The notes under the pieces: generated by a model
Told to the model about the DNA's origin: nothing
What the model saw: only the letters and a program-made list of their open reading frames with translations
The model's database searches: none
Position numbers and translations under genes: made by a program
Shown: piece after piece, positions 52,420 to 62,739 of the stretch
Layout: every line of letters starts with the position of its first letter
Numbering within the stretch: the stretch's first letter is position 1
NCBI GenBank assembly: GCA_036245525.1
Contig: BTPG01000004.1
Coordinates: 17,302,131 to 17,366,130 of the forward strand
Source of the DNA: Semisulcospira habei
Lineage: Eukaryota; Mollusca; Gastropoda; Semisulcospiridae
Length of the DNA: 64,000 nucleotides
Reading direction: 5' to 3'

Positions 52420-52721
52420 CTGTGCGGGTGAAACAAATAATAATAATGAGCTCTTACAAAGCGCAGTATCCCCAGAGATGGTACTTTAAAACAAAGACTT
52501 TGAAACTTTAAAATTCTGTACAACCAAGAAATGCTAAACTGCAAACCCTGCATAATGACAAGAGTTAAAAACCGAACAATTCAATAACTTTTTTTTTTCA
52601 AAACCACTGCTAGATGAAACCATCTACCAGAGGCCACCATCCAAGCACCAACAGTGTACACCTTCAGACAACACATCAACAGCAGCACAACCTAATTTTG
52701 TCTGTGCTCTCCCTCCCCACC

Positions 52722-52900
52722 GCTCATCCCATTTGACCCCAACACCCAACAGCAGATGGGCTGACCATGATAATTCAAGGGTAGTGCCAGATGAGCTTGA
52801 CACCTGAAGATGCCAAGCTCATCTGGCAGTACCCTTAAATTATCATGGTCTACACCTGGTACATAGTCTTTAAAATTTTGAAATGCGGGGATGCGGTTAA
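52722..52900. repeat. Hairpin element family C, subtype I
   Basis: CATCCCATTTGACCCCAACA; core with a decayed GGCGCC centre (GACACCTGAAGATGCC); CATGGTCTACACCTGGTACA, GGTTAA. Partly shortened. Confidence 0.85.
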
Positions 52901-53047
52901 ATGGGTTATATAAAGTTAGATTCTGTGACATACACATCCAGGTCCAGACTGAAATCTTTGAAATCAAAGAACACAAATAGATTTTTAGTAACACAAACAC
53001 ATTTAACCCATATCCTACCGAGGCTAAAAGCTTCAAATTTGTACACT

Positions 53048-53780
53048 CAGGGCTTCCGTTTTAGTGTGTCTGTGCATCTATGATGCATTAAAACTAAAAA
53101 TCACGCAATGAAAATGTAACTCAGGGATAGTCAGACGCACTAAAATTCAGTGCATCTGCATCCGAAACGCATCATCCTTGCGCCACCGTGCGTAATCTAA
53201 CAGAGGTAAGGTGACAGTCATTCTATTTGTAGTGACAAGTTGGTTTGTTTAGCTGCACGCTTGGTCGTGCTGTGTTCAGAATCACCTCGACTCCGGGGTC
53301 CGTGCAAGTGTAACTGGACGGGCAAACTGTTAGTTTACGTGTGGTGTCAGCATGTTATTACAAAGTGCTCGCTACATGTTGAACGCGTTACTTGCTGTTA
53401 TGTCACCATTCATACTATTATGGGATAGCGCATCGTGCATTTCACTTTCAATCTTAAACTAAGTTGTAATGTAAATGGCAGAGAAAAAACAAAGGAAGCT
53501 GGAATGCTTCGGATTCTTCAATCCGGCACTGTCTGATCTTGATAATCGCTTAGAAGAAAGTTGTACTTCGACACCGCCGTCTCCATGGACAAGCGACAGT
53601 GCCAGAAATGATACCCCTGGGCCGTGTGTGGCACCGCTGCTGCGACTCACAGTTTTCAGAGTTCATGGCTGCGTGTATTTCCACGGCTAAAGCACGATGG
53701 CACACAGATGACATGCGCAATGTGCATGGAGGCAAACTCAAAAAGCAAGTCCAGAAATTTGAACATAAATAAATTTGTCA
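53048..53780 (+). mobile_element. Possible hAT-like 5' part with zinc-finger ORF start
   Basis: Starts CAGGGCTTCCGTTTTAG, a hAT-like terminal sequence (also seen inverted at 62872). From 53475 the frame MAEKKQRKLECFGFF... runs about 50 codons; after a frameshift near 53620, WLRVFPRLKHDGTQMTCAMC continues the pattern of TTF/BED-type zinc fingers found at the start of hAT-related transposases. The catalytic domain is absent. Confidence 0.45.
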
Positions 53781-53788
53781 GTTTTTTA

Positions 53789-53866
53789 TGTTGGTCGATC
53801 CATCTTCTGGTACACAGGTATTAGGCAAAAGCTATAAAATTGGAGAAATACGTCTTTCAGGTTAAA
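53789..53866. repeat. Hairpin element family C, right half
   Basis: GTTGGTCGATCCATCTTCTG, GTACACAGGTATTAGGC, CTTTCAGGTTAAATGGG. Right flank of subtype I; the core is lost. Confidence 0.6.
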
Positions 53867-53984
53867 TGGGTTTAAACCAACTTTTAGGTACATTAGTTGT
53901 TTTGTTTTGTTTTGTTTTGTTTTTTGTTTTTTTTGTCTTTCGTTGTTGAAACATTTGAAAAGTTTTCCTTTAATTTGATTATGA

Positions 53985-53987
<3 letters not shown>

Positions 53988-54026
<39 letters not shown>

Positions 54027-54035
54027 ACTCACACA

Positions 54036-54084
<49 letters not shown>
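53988..54084 (+). repeat. (TC)n then (CA)n microsatellite
   Basis: TC run 53988-54023 passing through CACTCACTC into a CA run ending near 54084. Confidence 0.95.
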
Positions 54085-54088
<4 letters not shown>

Positions 54089-54159
54089 AGAGTTTAGACA
54101 AGTCACACTTTGGTTGTCAATCTGCATTCAGCAGAAAAGGCTATATTCTCTCTTACAAT

Positions 54160-54223
54160 ACCCGCCGTGAGATGGACTTAGTTGCCTGCTCAGCGTTAAA
54201 CCCAAATAATTAACTAACTAACT
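54160..54223 (+). repeat. SINE 3' tail fragment
   Basis: CCGCCGTGAGATGGACTTAG, TTGCCTGCTCAGCGTTAAAC, CCAAATAATTAACTAACTAA. Closest to 15820-15881. Confidence 0.7.
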
Positions 54224-54549
54224 CTGTTACAATACATTATCAAATGATCATACAGATAAATACATATATATGTGTTTTTCTGTGAGAGATGATGATGAAA
54301 CGTTTTATTGACAGGATAAAGTTTTAGGCAAAACGCCTCTCTTACAAACTGTCCTGTTAGAAAAGAAACATTAACAGCAAAGAGTACGAGAAACACAATA
54401 ACACAATAAATTGAAACATGAAGAAATAAACTTAAAAAAAACACAACACAATTAAAAAGCAATGCAAATAATGTGCACACATACCAATAACAGTGAATAA
54501 TAATTATATATAAATATATATAGATATATAATAAATAAAATACTTTTTT

Positions 54550-55268
54550 TTTTTGTAGTCCGTTCAGGTAGTAAGTTACTGTAACAAGATGTTATACAAA
54601 CGAGTTTTGAAGGTTCTAGAGTTAGAAATGGATTTAATTTGGGGCGGTCTGTCTTCTGTCACTTAGATAGGATGATATCAGATGTACGGTATTGGAATCC
54701 ATGTGATACATCGTGTGGGCAACTGAACAACTCGTGTTAAACCAAGAAAAGAGATCATTGAATTCCATGAAGAGTAACCGTCTTTTAACAAATCAACATT
54801 AAAATCACCTAGGATATGTATATCACCCCTGCATTTCTGTACTGTGTCAATCATTGATTCAAAGTCATCAAGCCATGCCACTGTGGCCGCTGGATTTCTA
54901 TAAATAAACCCTACAAGAACGGGTGATGACTTCAATGTTTTTATTTCTAGCCACATGCATTCAATTTGCTTTGATTCTAGGTCAAATCTTCTAGTCACAC
55001 ATTGGATTATAGTAGAGTCATGTATGTATATTACTATGCCAGTTTGGCCTAGAACAGAGGCATCACAATGTAGAATAGCAAAATTAGGTATGGAGATTGC
55101 CTGATCACTGATATTGTCTGTCATGTGGGATTCAGTAAAGCCAAAGATATGAAATGGTGATGGCTGATTTATGAGAATAGTGATGTCTGGTATTTTGCGG
55201 CAGAGATGATGCACATTAAGGTGGCCAATGTTCAAGAGACGATCTGGGTTGTTGGTATTTGGTGGCAT
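54550..55268 (-). mobile_element. LINE with internal deletion: endonuclease fused to the extreme C-terminus
   Basis: 54680-55268 encodes most of a LINE endonuclease: GHLNVHHL, the E of FGFTESHM, FIYRNPAA and ILGDFNVDLL are in order, with no stop. The TLIDHIYT-type end and the whole RT are absent. Directly after comes a short frame (RPPQIKSISNSRTFKTRLYN, about 54590-54650) that resembles the last residues of LINE ORF2, a stop, a short 3' UTR and a poly-A run (plus-strand T run at 54545-54556). Such a deletion could come from splicing or template switching before insertion. Confidence 0.7.
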
Positions 55269-55304
55269 GTGTCTTTCTGCCTACAGGACAATGGGAGAAA
55301 AAAG

Positions 55305-55672
55305 ATTGATTGATTGATTGTACATTGCTTAACGTCCTGACAGCAACAAGACTTTCTCAGGACATGCCTGCACTGCTTGTGAAAGAAAACTAAACAGAAT
55401 AGTGAATATATCTCGCCAGCCGGTCCAATACGTTAAATAAACCTACGACATGGGGCATAAATAAAGCTAAGACCATTTAGCAATACACATCCAATATCAA
55501 GAGATACAGGCAGCACAGACAGTAGGGAGTGTTGAAAAAGGAAAATACTGGTGAATGGACCAAGGGTAGACAGAAACACATGCCCCAGAATAGAGGGGAA
55601 AACAGGGTGACCCTGGGAACTAAAAAGTAGTTAACCCCACCCAAGTCCCCCAGGGCAGACCCGGTTGGGGGA
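55305..55672 (-). mobile_element. SINE-like repeat S2, copy c (10-bp TSD)
   Basis: Flanked by GAGAAAAAAG at 55295-55304 and 55673-55682. Minus strand ends in (CAAT)n (plus ATTGATTGATTGATTG at 55305-55320), the clearest tail of the three copies. The body lacks a stretch of about 20 bp relative to copy a. Confidence 0.85.
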
Positions 55673-55957
55673 GAGAAAAAAGAAACTGGTGGCACATGTG
55701 AAGTAACAAGAGATTGAGAAAGTAAAGCTAAATAACCAAAGCTAAATAACCGATAACAGGTTTAACACGAACGATCTAATCTATGCAATAAGTAATGACA
55801 CGCAATAAGATTACCAAACACGGTATGTGTCACAAATGAGAGTTCAATGTTCCTATAACTCAATGCTGCCTTACAAGGTCCCAAAAAAATTATTATTTTT
55901 TAAATCGCAGAAGCGTCCAGCAATTTCTTATGTCCGGACAAATCCCAAGAAATGTAT
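55673..55957. other. No recognisable feature
   Basis: A 14-bp direct repeat AAAGCTAAATAACC near 55723 and 55736; otherwise unassigned. Confidence 0.5.
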
Positions 55958-56188
55958 TTTTCTTTAAAATAAATTTTTTCGAAAAATACTTACCGATGGT
56001 ATTACTGATAGGAAGACATACTTAGCCTGTCAATTTCAGCCTCCAAAATTGTCGTGTTGCTACACAACCAGGGACGTAACTCTAGCAAGCAACTACCCAA
56101 TCCCCTGAGTGGCCTCCCTATCCTCCGGATAGCCTCCCTTCTCAATCTCGCAAGAGTCCGTTATTACCAGTTCTATCTTAGCAGATGG
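55958..56188 (-). repeat. DIRS inverted terminal repeat, 3' side
   Basis: Shared segment from ACCGATGGTATTACTGATAG through CTAGCAAGCA and CCTATCC to CCAGTTCTAT; the reverse complement of 60593-60785 with about ten differences. An extra TCCTCCGGATAG stretch is the main length change. Confidence 0.93.
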
Positions 56189-56216
56189 CAAGCGGGGAAG
56201 GTGGGAGGGAAATTTG

Positions 56217-56315
56217 AGTAATACCATCGGTAAGTATTTTTCGAAAAAATGTATTTTAAAGAAAAAAACATTTGTTTCTTCAAAAACGTTACCGATGGTA
56301 TTACTGATAGGAAGA
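56217..56315 (-). repeat. DIRS internal complementary region
   Basis: First half (ATACCATCGGTAAGTATTTT, TCGAAAAAATGTATTTTAAAG) is complementary to 55958-56012; second half (AACATTTGTTTCTTC, AAAACGTTACCGATGG) is complementary to 60765-60812. The two halves meet at an A run, mimicking the joined ends of the circular DNA intermediate. Confidence 0.93.
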
Positions 56316-56418
56316 ATGGTGAAGAGGAGGAGGGTGCCGACCCAAAACTCACCTGGGGTAACTGCTTAGCTAGGTCCCTTGCAAAGGCACACTCCCGACA
56401 ATTTCAGTTAAGTATTAC

Positions 56419-57441
56419 CTATGGCGCATCCCGCACTGGGAGGGAGTGTTGAGCCGCCGCAATGTCCCCCACTAGTGCCAGGTTTTGTCTTTGGCCGGAC
56501 TGGTCACGGAAGTAGAAACGGGCGAAAGTAGATTCGGCCCTCCAGCCCACAGCCACCACAATGTCCCTCACGGCGCAGTTGCGGTCGAACGCGACGCTTG
56601 TGGAGACAGCCCGGACTTCGTGTCCTCGAATCTGCAACCTCTGCACTCCCTGCGTCGAGAGGTCTCCGTAAGCAGATCTGATGATTCCGCGCAGCCAAGC
56701 GGGTATCGTCTGAGCAGAAATATCATTCCTGCCCAGAGATAAGGGCAGGAAAAGGCGTAAACGTCCTCGCCAAAGGGGTTTCGACCGGCGGAGGTAAATT
56801 TGTAATGCCCTGACACGGGTCTTGTTGACGAACATCCTGGAGCGTATGTGGGCCCGCAATAGACGAATAGTGATCGGTTGAGGGGCGGCTGAAGGGAGCC
56901 TGTTCTTGGCCAAAAAGGAATGACTAGTGAGGAGTTGGACAGAGCCGTCGGCCCGGAGTTGCAGGCAAGACAGATGTACTGAGAGAGCGTGAAGTTCACT
57001 CATGTGAGAGGCAGTGGCTAGAGCCAGCAAGAAGCATGTTTTTTGAGTCAAGTCAGAGAACCGCGCCAAGTGCAGGGGTTCAAAACGAGCAGTGTTCAGC
57101 CATGTTAATACCCATCGAGGCAGTAGGGAGCGCGTCACAGGTCGCTGAAGGTCAAAATGAGCCATAAGGTTGGCAAGATCTTTGCAAAAACCGGGATCTG
57201 GAAGTCCCAAATGGCGGTACGTATCAGCCACCATAGAAAGATATTCCCGAAGGGTGATGGGCGCCAGGGACTGATCCTGGAAGAGCCACAGAAAGAATTC
57301 AGCTAGATGAGGCATAGTCAAAGCGGTGAGGGAAAGGTGTTGAGTACCGCACCAAGACTGGAAAACCCTCCATTGTCCCTCATAAACTTTCCTGGTGGAA
57401 GGGCATCGAGCTGAAGCGATAGCCGCCACCGATGCATCCAA
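56419..57441 (-). pseudogene. DIRS tyrosine recombinase, open frame with catalytic Arg replaced
   Basis: 340 residues, open. N-terminal SAM-like region (STRKVYEGQWRVFQSW; LAEFFLWLF), then the catalytic domain. HEVRA (residues 274-278) supplies the His-x-x-Arg, and STFARFYFRD the Tyr (about 310). The first catalytic Arg, usually in an A(R)xxSELHAL context, reads ASHMSELHAL here, so His146 replaces it; a C-to-T type change of a CGC codon would explain that. The 5' end overlaps the RNase H frame by about 120 nt in another frame, a normal DIRS arrangement. Likely not functional. Confidence 0.88.
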
Positions 57442-59665
57442 GAAACCTCACACTGTAAGGGCACGTCGCACAACCTCCAGGCGTGTAAGTGAAGGTTCTC
57501 CGGGCAAGGGTGAAAAAGATCTCGTCGAGGCTGCTTCAGCAGCGTGCGTGGCGTTGGAAGCCGGAGCGGTGGATCCGTGGCGAAACTCAGGAGATCTGTG
57601 GTCCAGCTCTTGTTCCAAGAGAATGGGGCAACCAAGAACAGCACCGTGTTGCAGCCTCGGAGCTTGAGGAGAATCTTGGGTAGCAGTACCGAGGGAGGGT
57701 AGGCGTAGGCCAGGAGACCCTCCCAAGGAATGGAGAGAGAGTCTACCACCCACACAAGCGGGTCGGGCAATGGAGAGACGAAGAGGGGAATTTGTGCATT
57801 CCACCGCATCGCGAACAGGTCGATCATGAGTGTCTCCCAGTAGACACAAATCATGCGAAAAAGGTCAGGACGGAGAGTCCACTCGGTAAGGAGAAGTTGG
57901 TCCGGACGAGACAGAGAATCCGCCAGCACATTCAGCCGTCCCGGAATGTGACGCGCCCGCAGTAAGATGTCCCAATCCCAGCACCACACAAGGAGCTGGA
58001 ACAGAGGGATGCACAGAGAGTGAGAACGTGTCCCGCCCTGCTTCTGAAGACACGCCACAACAGTCGAGTTGTCAGAGAGAGGACTAAGACCGCCTGGTGT
58101 GACACGTGTGTCTCCCAGGCGATGAGAGCGAGCCAAACCGCCTTCAACTCCAACCAGTTGATGTGCTTGCCCACTACATCTGGTGGCCAAAGGCCCGCTG
58201 TCTCAAGGCCCCGCTACACGAGCCCGGTTTTGAGGCCGATTCCCGATCAGTTTTCGAATCGGTAGGTGATCGGACCGGACTAAAAAAACGTGTGCACTGC
58301 CACACACTTCCCGACTTGTTTAGCCGACCGGTTTGAACCGAAGATCAAAGTCGTACCTGTTCTGCAAAATGACTGCTAGTTTTGACAGTGATGATGATGT
58401 GCTTGCATTATCAGCAGTTTTGCATCATCGTATTCGGGAAGAGGCGTGCGAAACATCAGCACTGAACGGCGGTGGTACTGATCACAACAGGTGTGTTCCA
58501 CCATTTGCAAACCGTGCTGAAACGACATGATTTGCGAGACGCGCTCCGATTGGTTGAAGCTTACGATCGGGACCGATTCGGATCGGGAAAATAGAGCAGG
58601 TTCTAGACACCCGATTCCCAGCCGATTGGGACAGGATCATCCGATCGCAATCGGATCAGATTCAGCTTCAAAATCGGGGCACAACCGGCTCATGTGGCGG
58701 GGCCTTCATGGAAGTCCGGGAGGAGGAGCGCCCCCCAACCAGAGAGACTGGCATCCGTGCAGATCGACAGGTATGGGTAGCGGGGATGCTAGGGGAACTC
58801 CTGACGCCAACCAAGAGGGGTCTGTCAACCGGAGGAGATATGGACGGACCAGGGAAGACACAGGTATGCGAGCTTCTAAATCCCCCGAAGACGGTCGCCA
58901 GAGGAGAAGTAGATGAAGTTGAAGTGGTCGTGAGTAGAGCCGACCGAGAGGAAGTAAGTCCGCGGCAGCGCTCATGAGGCCTAACAACTGCAACCACATC
59001 CGCGCTGGAGCAGCCATGGCACGATACTACTGCAGAGCCAAAGTCGCCAACTTCTCAATCCACGCCTGAGGAAGTCGTACCAGGTTCAAGTCGGTCCGAA
59101 AATCCATACCCAGATGAATAAAGCTCCGGGACGGTAAGAGGTCCGATTTGCCGAAGTTGACCAGGAAGCCAAGATGGTGAAGAAGGAAGAGTAGCGGTCC
59201 CTGTCGGTGTACAAGCGGGACTCAACCTGATTTCGGAGCAGCAGATCGTCAAGGTAGTGCGAGGTCGGACTGAGAGAGGACCACCGAGCGTGTGCGACCA
59301 CTGCATGCATGATCCTGGTGAAGACCCAGGGACTGATGTTTAGACCGAAAGGCATGGCCCGGAACTGATAAACCACCCCGCGCAAGGCAAAGCGCAGGTA
59401 ACAGCGAGCTGAAGGATGCATGAGCACATGGAGGTATGCATCGGCCAGATCGAGACTGACAGCGAAATCCATGGGCCTGACCGTGCCACGGAGAGCTCTT
59501 GTAATATCTTGAAATCCAAATCCAGATGAAAACCAGTGTATTCAACGCGGTACGGCCGTTGGCTGACCGGCATACGGCAAAAGGTAGCTGTTGTCGCCTA
59601 GGGGTGGTCCCCCACGTCTGCCGCTGGGTACTCCGATTCATAGAGGCGTGCATGAAACCCAACAA
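57318..59665 (-). pseudogene. DIRS reverse transcriptase / RNase H, frameshifted and interrupted
   Basis: Pieces in several frames. 59573-59490: YRVEYTGFHLDLDFKILQEL. 59472-59200: SLDLADAYLHVLMHPSARCY, YQFRAMPFGLNISPWVF and the catalytic YLDD (59245-59256). 59200-58990: LLFLHHLGFLVNFGKSDLL and HLGMDFR in the next frame. Then the RT-RNase H linker, with DLH and ASLVGWGALL-like RNase H start just before the MITE at 58206-58705. 58190-57318: HINWLELKAVWLALIAWE, SDNSTVVACLQKQGGTRS, IPGRLNVLADSLSR and IDLFAMRWNAQIPLFVSP. At least four frameshifts besides the MITE. Confidence 0.88.
58206..58705 (+). mobile_element. Harbinger-like MITE, 500 bp, TCA duplication, inside the DIRS element
   Basis: Termini AGGCCCCGCTACACGAGCC and the complement of AGGCCCCGCCACATGAGCC, flanked by TCA (58203-58205 and 58706-58708); a 3-bp duplication is the PIF/Harbinger habit. 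From 58369 a short frame MTASFDSDDDVLALSAVLHH... resembles the N-terminus of Harbinger transposases, suggesting an internally deleted autonomous copy. Internal CGATCGG repeats. The DIRS RNase H reading continues on both sides. Confidence 0.85.
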
Positions 59666-59669
59666 AGGC

Positions 59670-60592
59670 CTTGCGGGGGGACGTTCGTCATTTTAGTTAA
59701 TTTTTAATGTCCCTATGGCATCAGAGATGATCAGGGACTAGCTGGTGAACTGTGGGTTGTACTATAGCAGTAGTGCTACAAGGTCTCACTAACTGGAAAG
59801 AGGAAAATATGTATGAATTTTCTTTTTTTTTTTTGTGCTATATTTCATTTCGAGGCCCAGGGCCTATAGTATGTACCAATCCGATAAGGTGGGAAAGGTG
59901 TAGCAATCTAATATTGCGCTTGGCCCAGGGCCTGCCAGATGCAGCGAGGTGGAAAATAGAGTAAAATGAGAGTAAGAACCAACAACAACCGTCCTATGCT
60001 GTGGGGAGACATGTATTCATAAAATACATAAGGGTTAAAATTTCAGGACCACGGTTAAAATGTCATTCTCATATGAGGGGGGACCAAGCTCGCAAGCCTG
60101 TTATCCATAGGAGGCGAGGCACGTATAGGCCCATTCCTGGCCGGTAGATGCAGGTCGGAGCTCTCGGTGTAAGACAGGATGGAAGGCGGGAGAAAAGTGG
60201 GGGGATCACGGCAGCAGCTGGTCCGCATGTGTGTATGACCCCCCAAGGGGTATGTCCTGACCTGAGTGGTGAGACGGACGCCTAGAGGACGTACCCTATG
60301 TAATACGTGTGCGCATAAACTGGCTTCCAGCCAGGGCGCAAGGAGACAGTGGGAGCCCCAAGGCGCCGAGCAACAAGTCGTGACGTGACGACATATGGCG
60401 ACGCGGTGGCGTAAAGACGCAAATATGTAATATCACGCCTGGCTGGACTGGAGCCGCGCCAGGGACAGCCGGGGGCCGATGTCTCCTCCCCCGAGGGAGA
60501 TGGGGGTATCTCCGTGAGAGACCCGTCTTCAAAGGCCTAAGGATGGACAAAGAAGATGATAACGGGGAGACTGATAAAAAAGGATCTAAACA
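59670..60592 (-). other. DIRS 5' region without recognisable gag
   Basis: Between the RT start and the 5' inverted repeat. Where a gag-like ORF is expected, only short frames occur (84 codons at 60296-60550). A GGCCCTGGGC.. motif is repeated near 59856 and 59922. Either gag has decayed or the copy lacks it. Confidence 0.5.
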
Positions 60593-60812
60593 AAATGGCA
60601 GCTAAGCATAGAACTGGAAATAACGGACTCTCGCAAGATTGAGTAGGGGGGCTATCCGGATAGGGAGGCCACTCAGGGGATTGGGTAGCTGCTTGCTAGA
60701 GATACGTCCCTGGTTGTGTAGCAACACACAACAATTTTGGAGGCTGAAATCGACAGGCTAAGTATGTCTTCCTATCAGTAATACCATCAGTAACGTTCTT
60801 GAAGAAACAAAA
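60593..60812 (-). repeat. DIRS inverted terminal repeat, 5' side
   Basis: See the paired repeat at 55958-56188. Contains ATAGAACTGGAAATAACGGA ... GTAATACCATCAGTAACGTT, outer end TTCTTGAAGAAACAAAAG. Confidence 0.92.
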
Positions 60813-60915
60813 GCACAAGCAGATACAAATATGCTTGTGATGAAAGTGTCAACACTGGCACGATATGTCAAGATGCAGCACATATTTAAGATATTAAATA
60901 GATATTAGTAATCAA

Positions 60916-61938
60916 TGGAGTACCTGAAAAGCTCACCAACGAGGGACTGACCTGCAGAGTGATCTGTGGAAACCAGCTCACCCACGCCTTCTAAGTCCGG
61001 ACAGGGGTGAGACAGGGGTGTTTGCTGTCACCGTTTCTGTTCCTTCTGGCCATCGACTGGGTCATGACGACATCCACAGCACAGAAGCGAAATGGCATCC
61101 AATGGACACTTTGGACCCAACTGGACGACCTGGACTTTGCAGATGACCTAGCCCTGCTCTCGCACACCCAACAACAGATGCAAGAAAAGACAAACACAGT
61201 GGCAGTGAACTCCGCAAGGCTAGGCCTGAACATCCACCGTGGAAAGAGCAAGGTGCTGAAAGTCAACGCTGCCAGTGGAACGCCAATCACACTGGAAGGC
61301 GAGGCGCTAGAAGAGGTGGAGAGCTTCACCTACCTCGGCAGCATAGTCGACAAGAAGGGTGGGACGGATGCCGACGTGAAGACCAGGATAGGCAAGGCCA
61401 GGGCAGCATTTCTCCAGCTAAAGAACATCTGGACTTCAAGAGATCTGTCAGTCAACACCAAGATCCGACTGTTCAACACCAATGTGAAACCAGTACTCCT
61501 CTATGGAGCAGAGACCTGGAGGACCACAGTGTCGACCACCAAGAAAATACAGACGTTCATCAACAACAGTCTGAGAAGGCTCCTCGGGATACGCTGGCCG
61601 GACAAAATCAGCAACGAGGAATTGTGGCAGCGGACAAAGCAGAAGCCTGCAGAAGTGGAGCTTCAACAACGCCGCTGGAGATGGATAGGTCACACACTAC
61701 GCAAGCCAGCAACCAACACCACAAAGCAAGCCCTAAGATGGAACCCACAGGGAAAAAGGAAGAGAGGTCGGCCACGAAACACCTGGCGACGTGACCTGGA
61801 GACAGATGCCAAGAAGATGGGCCACACCTGGGGACAGCTGGAGAGACTCGCCCAGGACAGAGACGGCTGGAGGGACCTTGTCGGCGGCCTATGCCCCAGG
61901 GGGGGGGGGGGGGGGGGGGGGGGTGATGGGCGTAAGTA
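60916..61938 (+). mobile_element. RTE-clade LINE, 5'-truncated, second subfamily
   Basis: Plus-strand copy with CGTAAGTAAG at its 3' end. AGTAATCAA precedes it (60907-60915) and follows it (61939-61947, overlapping the GTAA tail), a probable target duplication. The protein is about 70 percent like the 24-27 kb RTE by eye, so it is a different subfamily. Confidence 0.85.
60917..61936 (+). pseudogene. RTE reverse transcriptase C-terminal half
   Basis: In-frame stop TAA at 60992, then open to 61936. RT motifs [15 protein letters not shown] and catalytic [11 protein letters not shown] are intact; then [38 protein letters not shown] and [12 protein letters not shown]. Near the C-terminus a G homopolymer (about 61899-61923) has expanded into a run of glycine codons (CPRG...DGRK), where the other copy has LYPGRGD. 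The endonuclease and RT fingers are absent. Confidence 0.85.
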
Positions 61939-61948
61939 AGTAATCAAA

Positions 61949-62115
61949 ATACAGTAAGACATGCTAGTCCATGAATTAGTAGTTTCATCTAGTATTATAT
62001 CAGCATATAATACTGAAGGAATCATAAGACACTATGCCCGTCACATTTCTATTGTATTGAGTATGAGTGCCTCTCATAGCCTGACATAAATATAGATAAG
62101 TCGACAGGCAGACAA
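61949..62115. other. No recognisable feature
   Basis: Unassigned AT-rich sequence. Confidence 0.5.
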
Positions 62116-62238
62116 TGAAAAATTCTAGTGATTATGATGCAGTGAATATCACCAAAGAATTAAAATAAATAGAGAGTGAAAAATTCTAGTGATTATGATG
62201 CAGTGAATATCACCAAAGAATTAAAATAAATAGAGAGT
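62116..62238 (+). repeat. 61-bp tandem duplication
   Basis: TGAAAAATTCTAGTGATTAT ... AAATAGAGAGT occurs twice head to tail with no visible difference, so it is young. Confidence 0.97.
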
Positions 62239-62739
62239 CATAGTCTATTCTATGCTCACCCCCTTCCTTGTATAATGTGTATGAGTGCACGTCAAGACAA
62301 TACAGTAACGGGAAAAAAGCGATGGGCATAAAATAAAGTATGCTACTGAAATGCTGAAAGGAGCCCAGAATATCATTTCAAACGCAGACAGAGGTCATAT
62401 TCAGTTTTTATGCTTAACACCTTCCAAAAGTGAAAAGTCTCAGATAGGCATCATTATTAAAGCGCAACGTATGTTAGTAAAGCAATATTTCATTTTCTTT
62501 CTCAGACACAGCTCACAATCAACGGTCGATGAAGATCTTGAATCGGCATCACATTGGAATATATTGTTAGAACTACAGGGTCATACCCTATTCTATTCTA
62601 GAGACAGAGAGGGAGACAGGCTTTTGCACGATAGCTCAACAGTTAAAAAAATCATTATCATGGAAAAGACACACACACACTGTTACAACAAATTTAAAGA
62701 AGAGAGAGTGAAATGAGTTAATTTTTTTTTTTTTAAACA
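62239..62739. other. No recognisable gene
   Basis: A 121-codon frame at 62351-62716 starts without context and shows no motif; not called. Confidence 0.5.

Larger units (their letters stand above)
55958..60812 (-). mobile_element. DIRS1-like tyrosine-recombinase retrotransposon, structurally complete, coding mutated
   Basis: 4855 bp on the minus strand. Right-hand inverted terminal repeat 56000-56188 pairs with the left-hand one at 60593-60785, with different outermost ends (TTTTTCTTTAAAATA and TTGTTTCTTCAAGAAC). An internal complementary region at 56217-56315 matches both outer ends, the diagnostic DIRS1 design used to complete the circular intermediate. Order from 5': about 900 bp with no recognisable gag, RT, RNase H, tyrosine recombinase. 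A 500-bp MITE interrupts the RNase H region, and several frameshifts are present, so the copy is inactive. Confidence 0.92.

Noticed and set aside
62351..62716. 121-residue open frame
   Set aside because: No motif, and located in AT-rich sequence between repeats.
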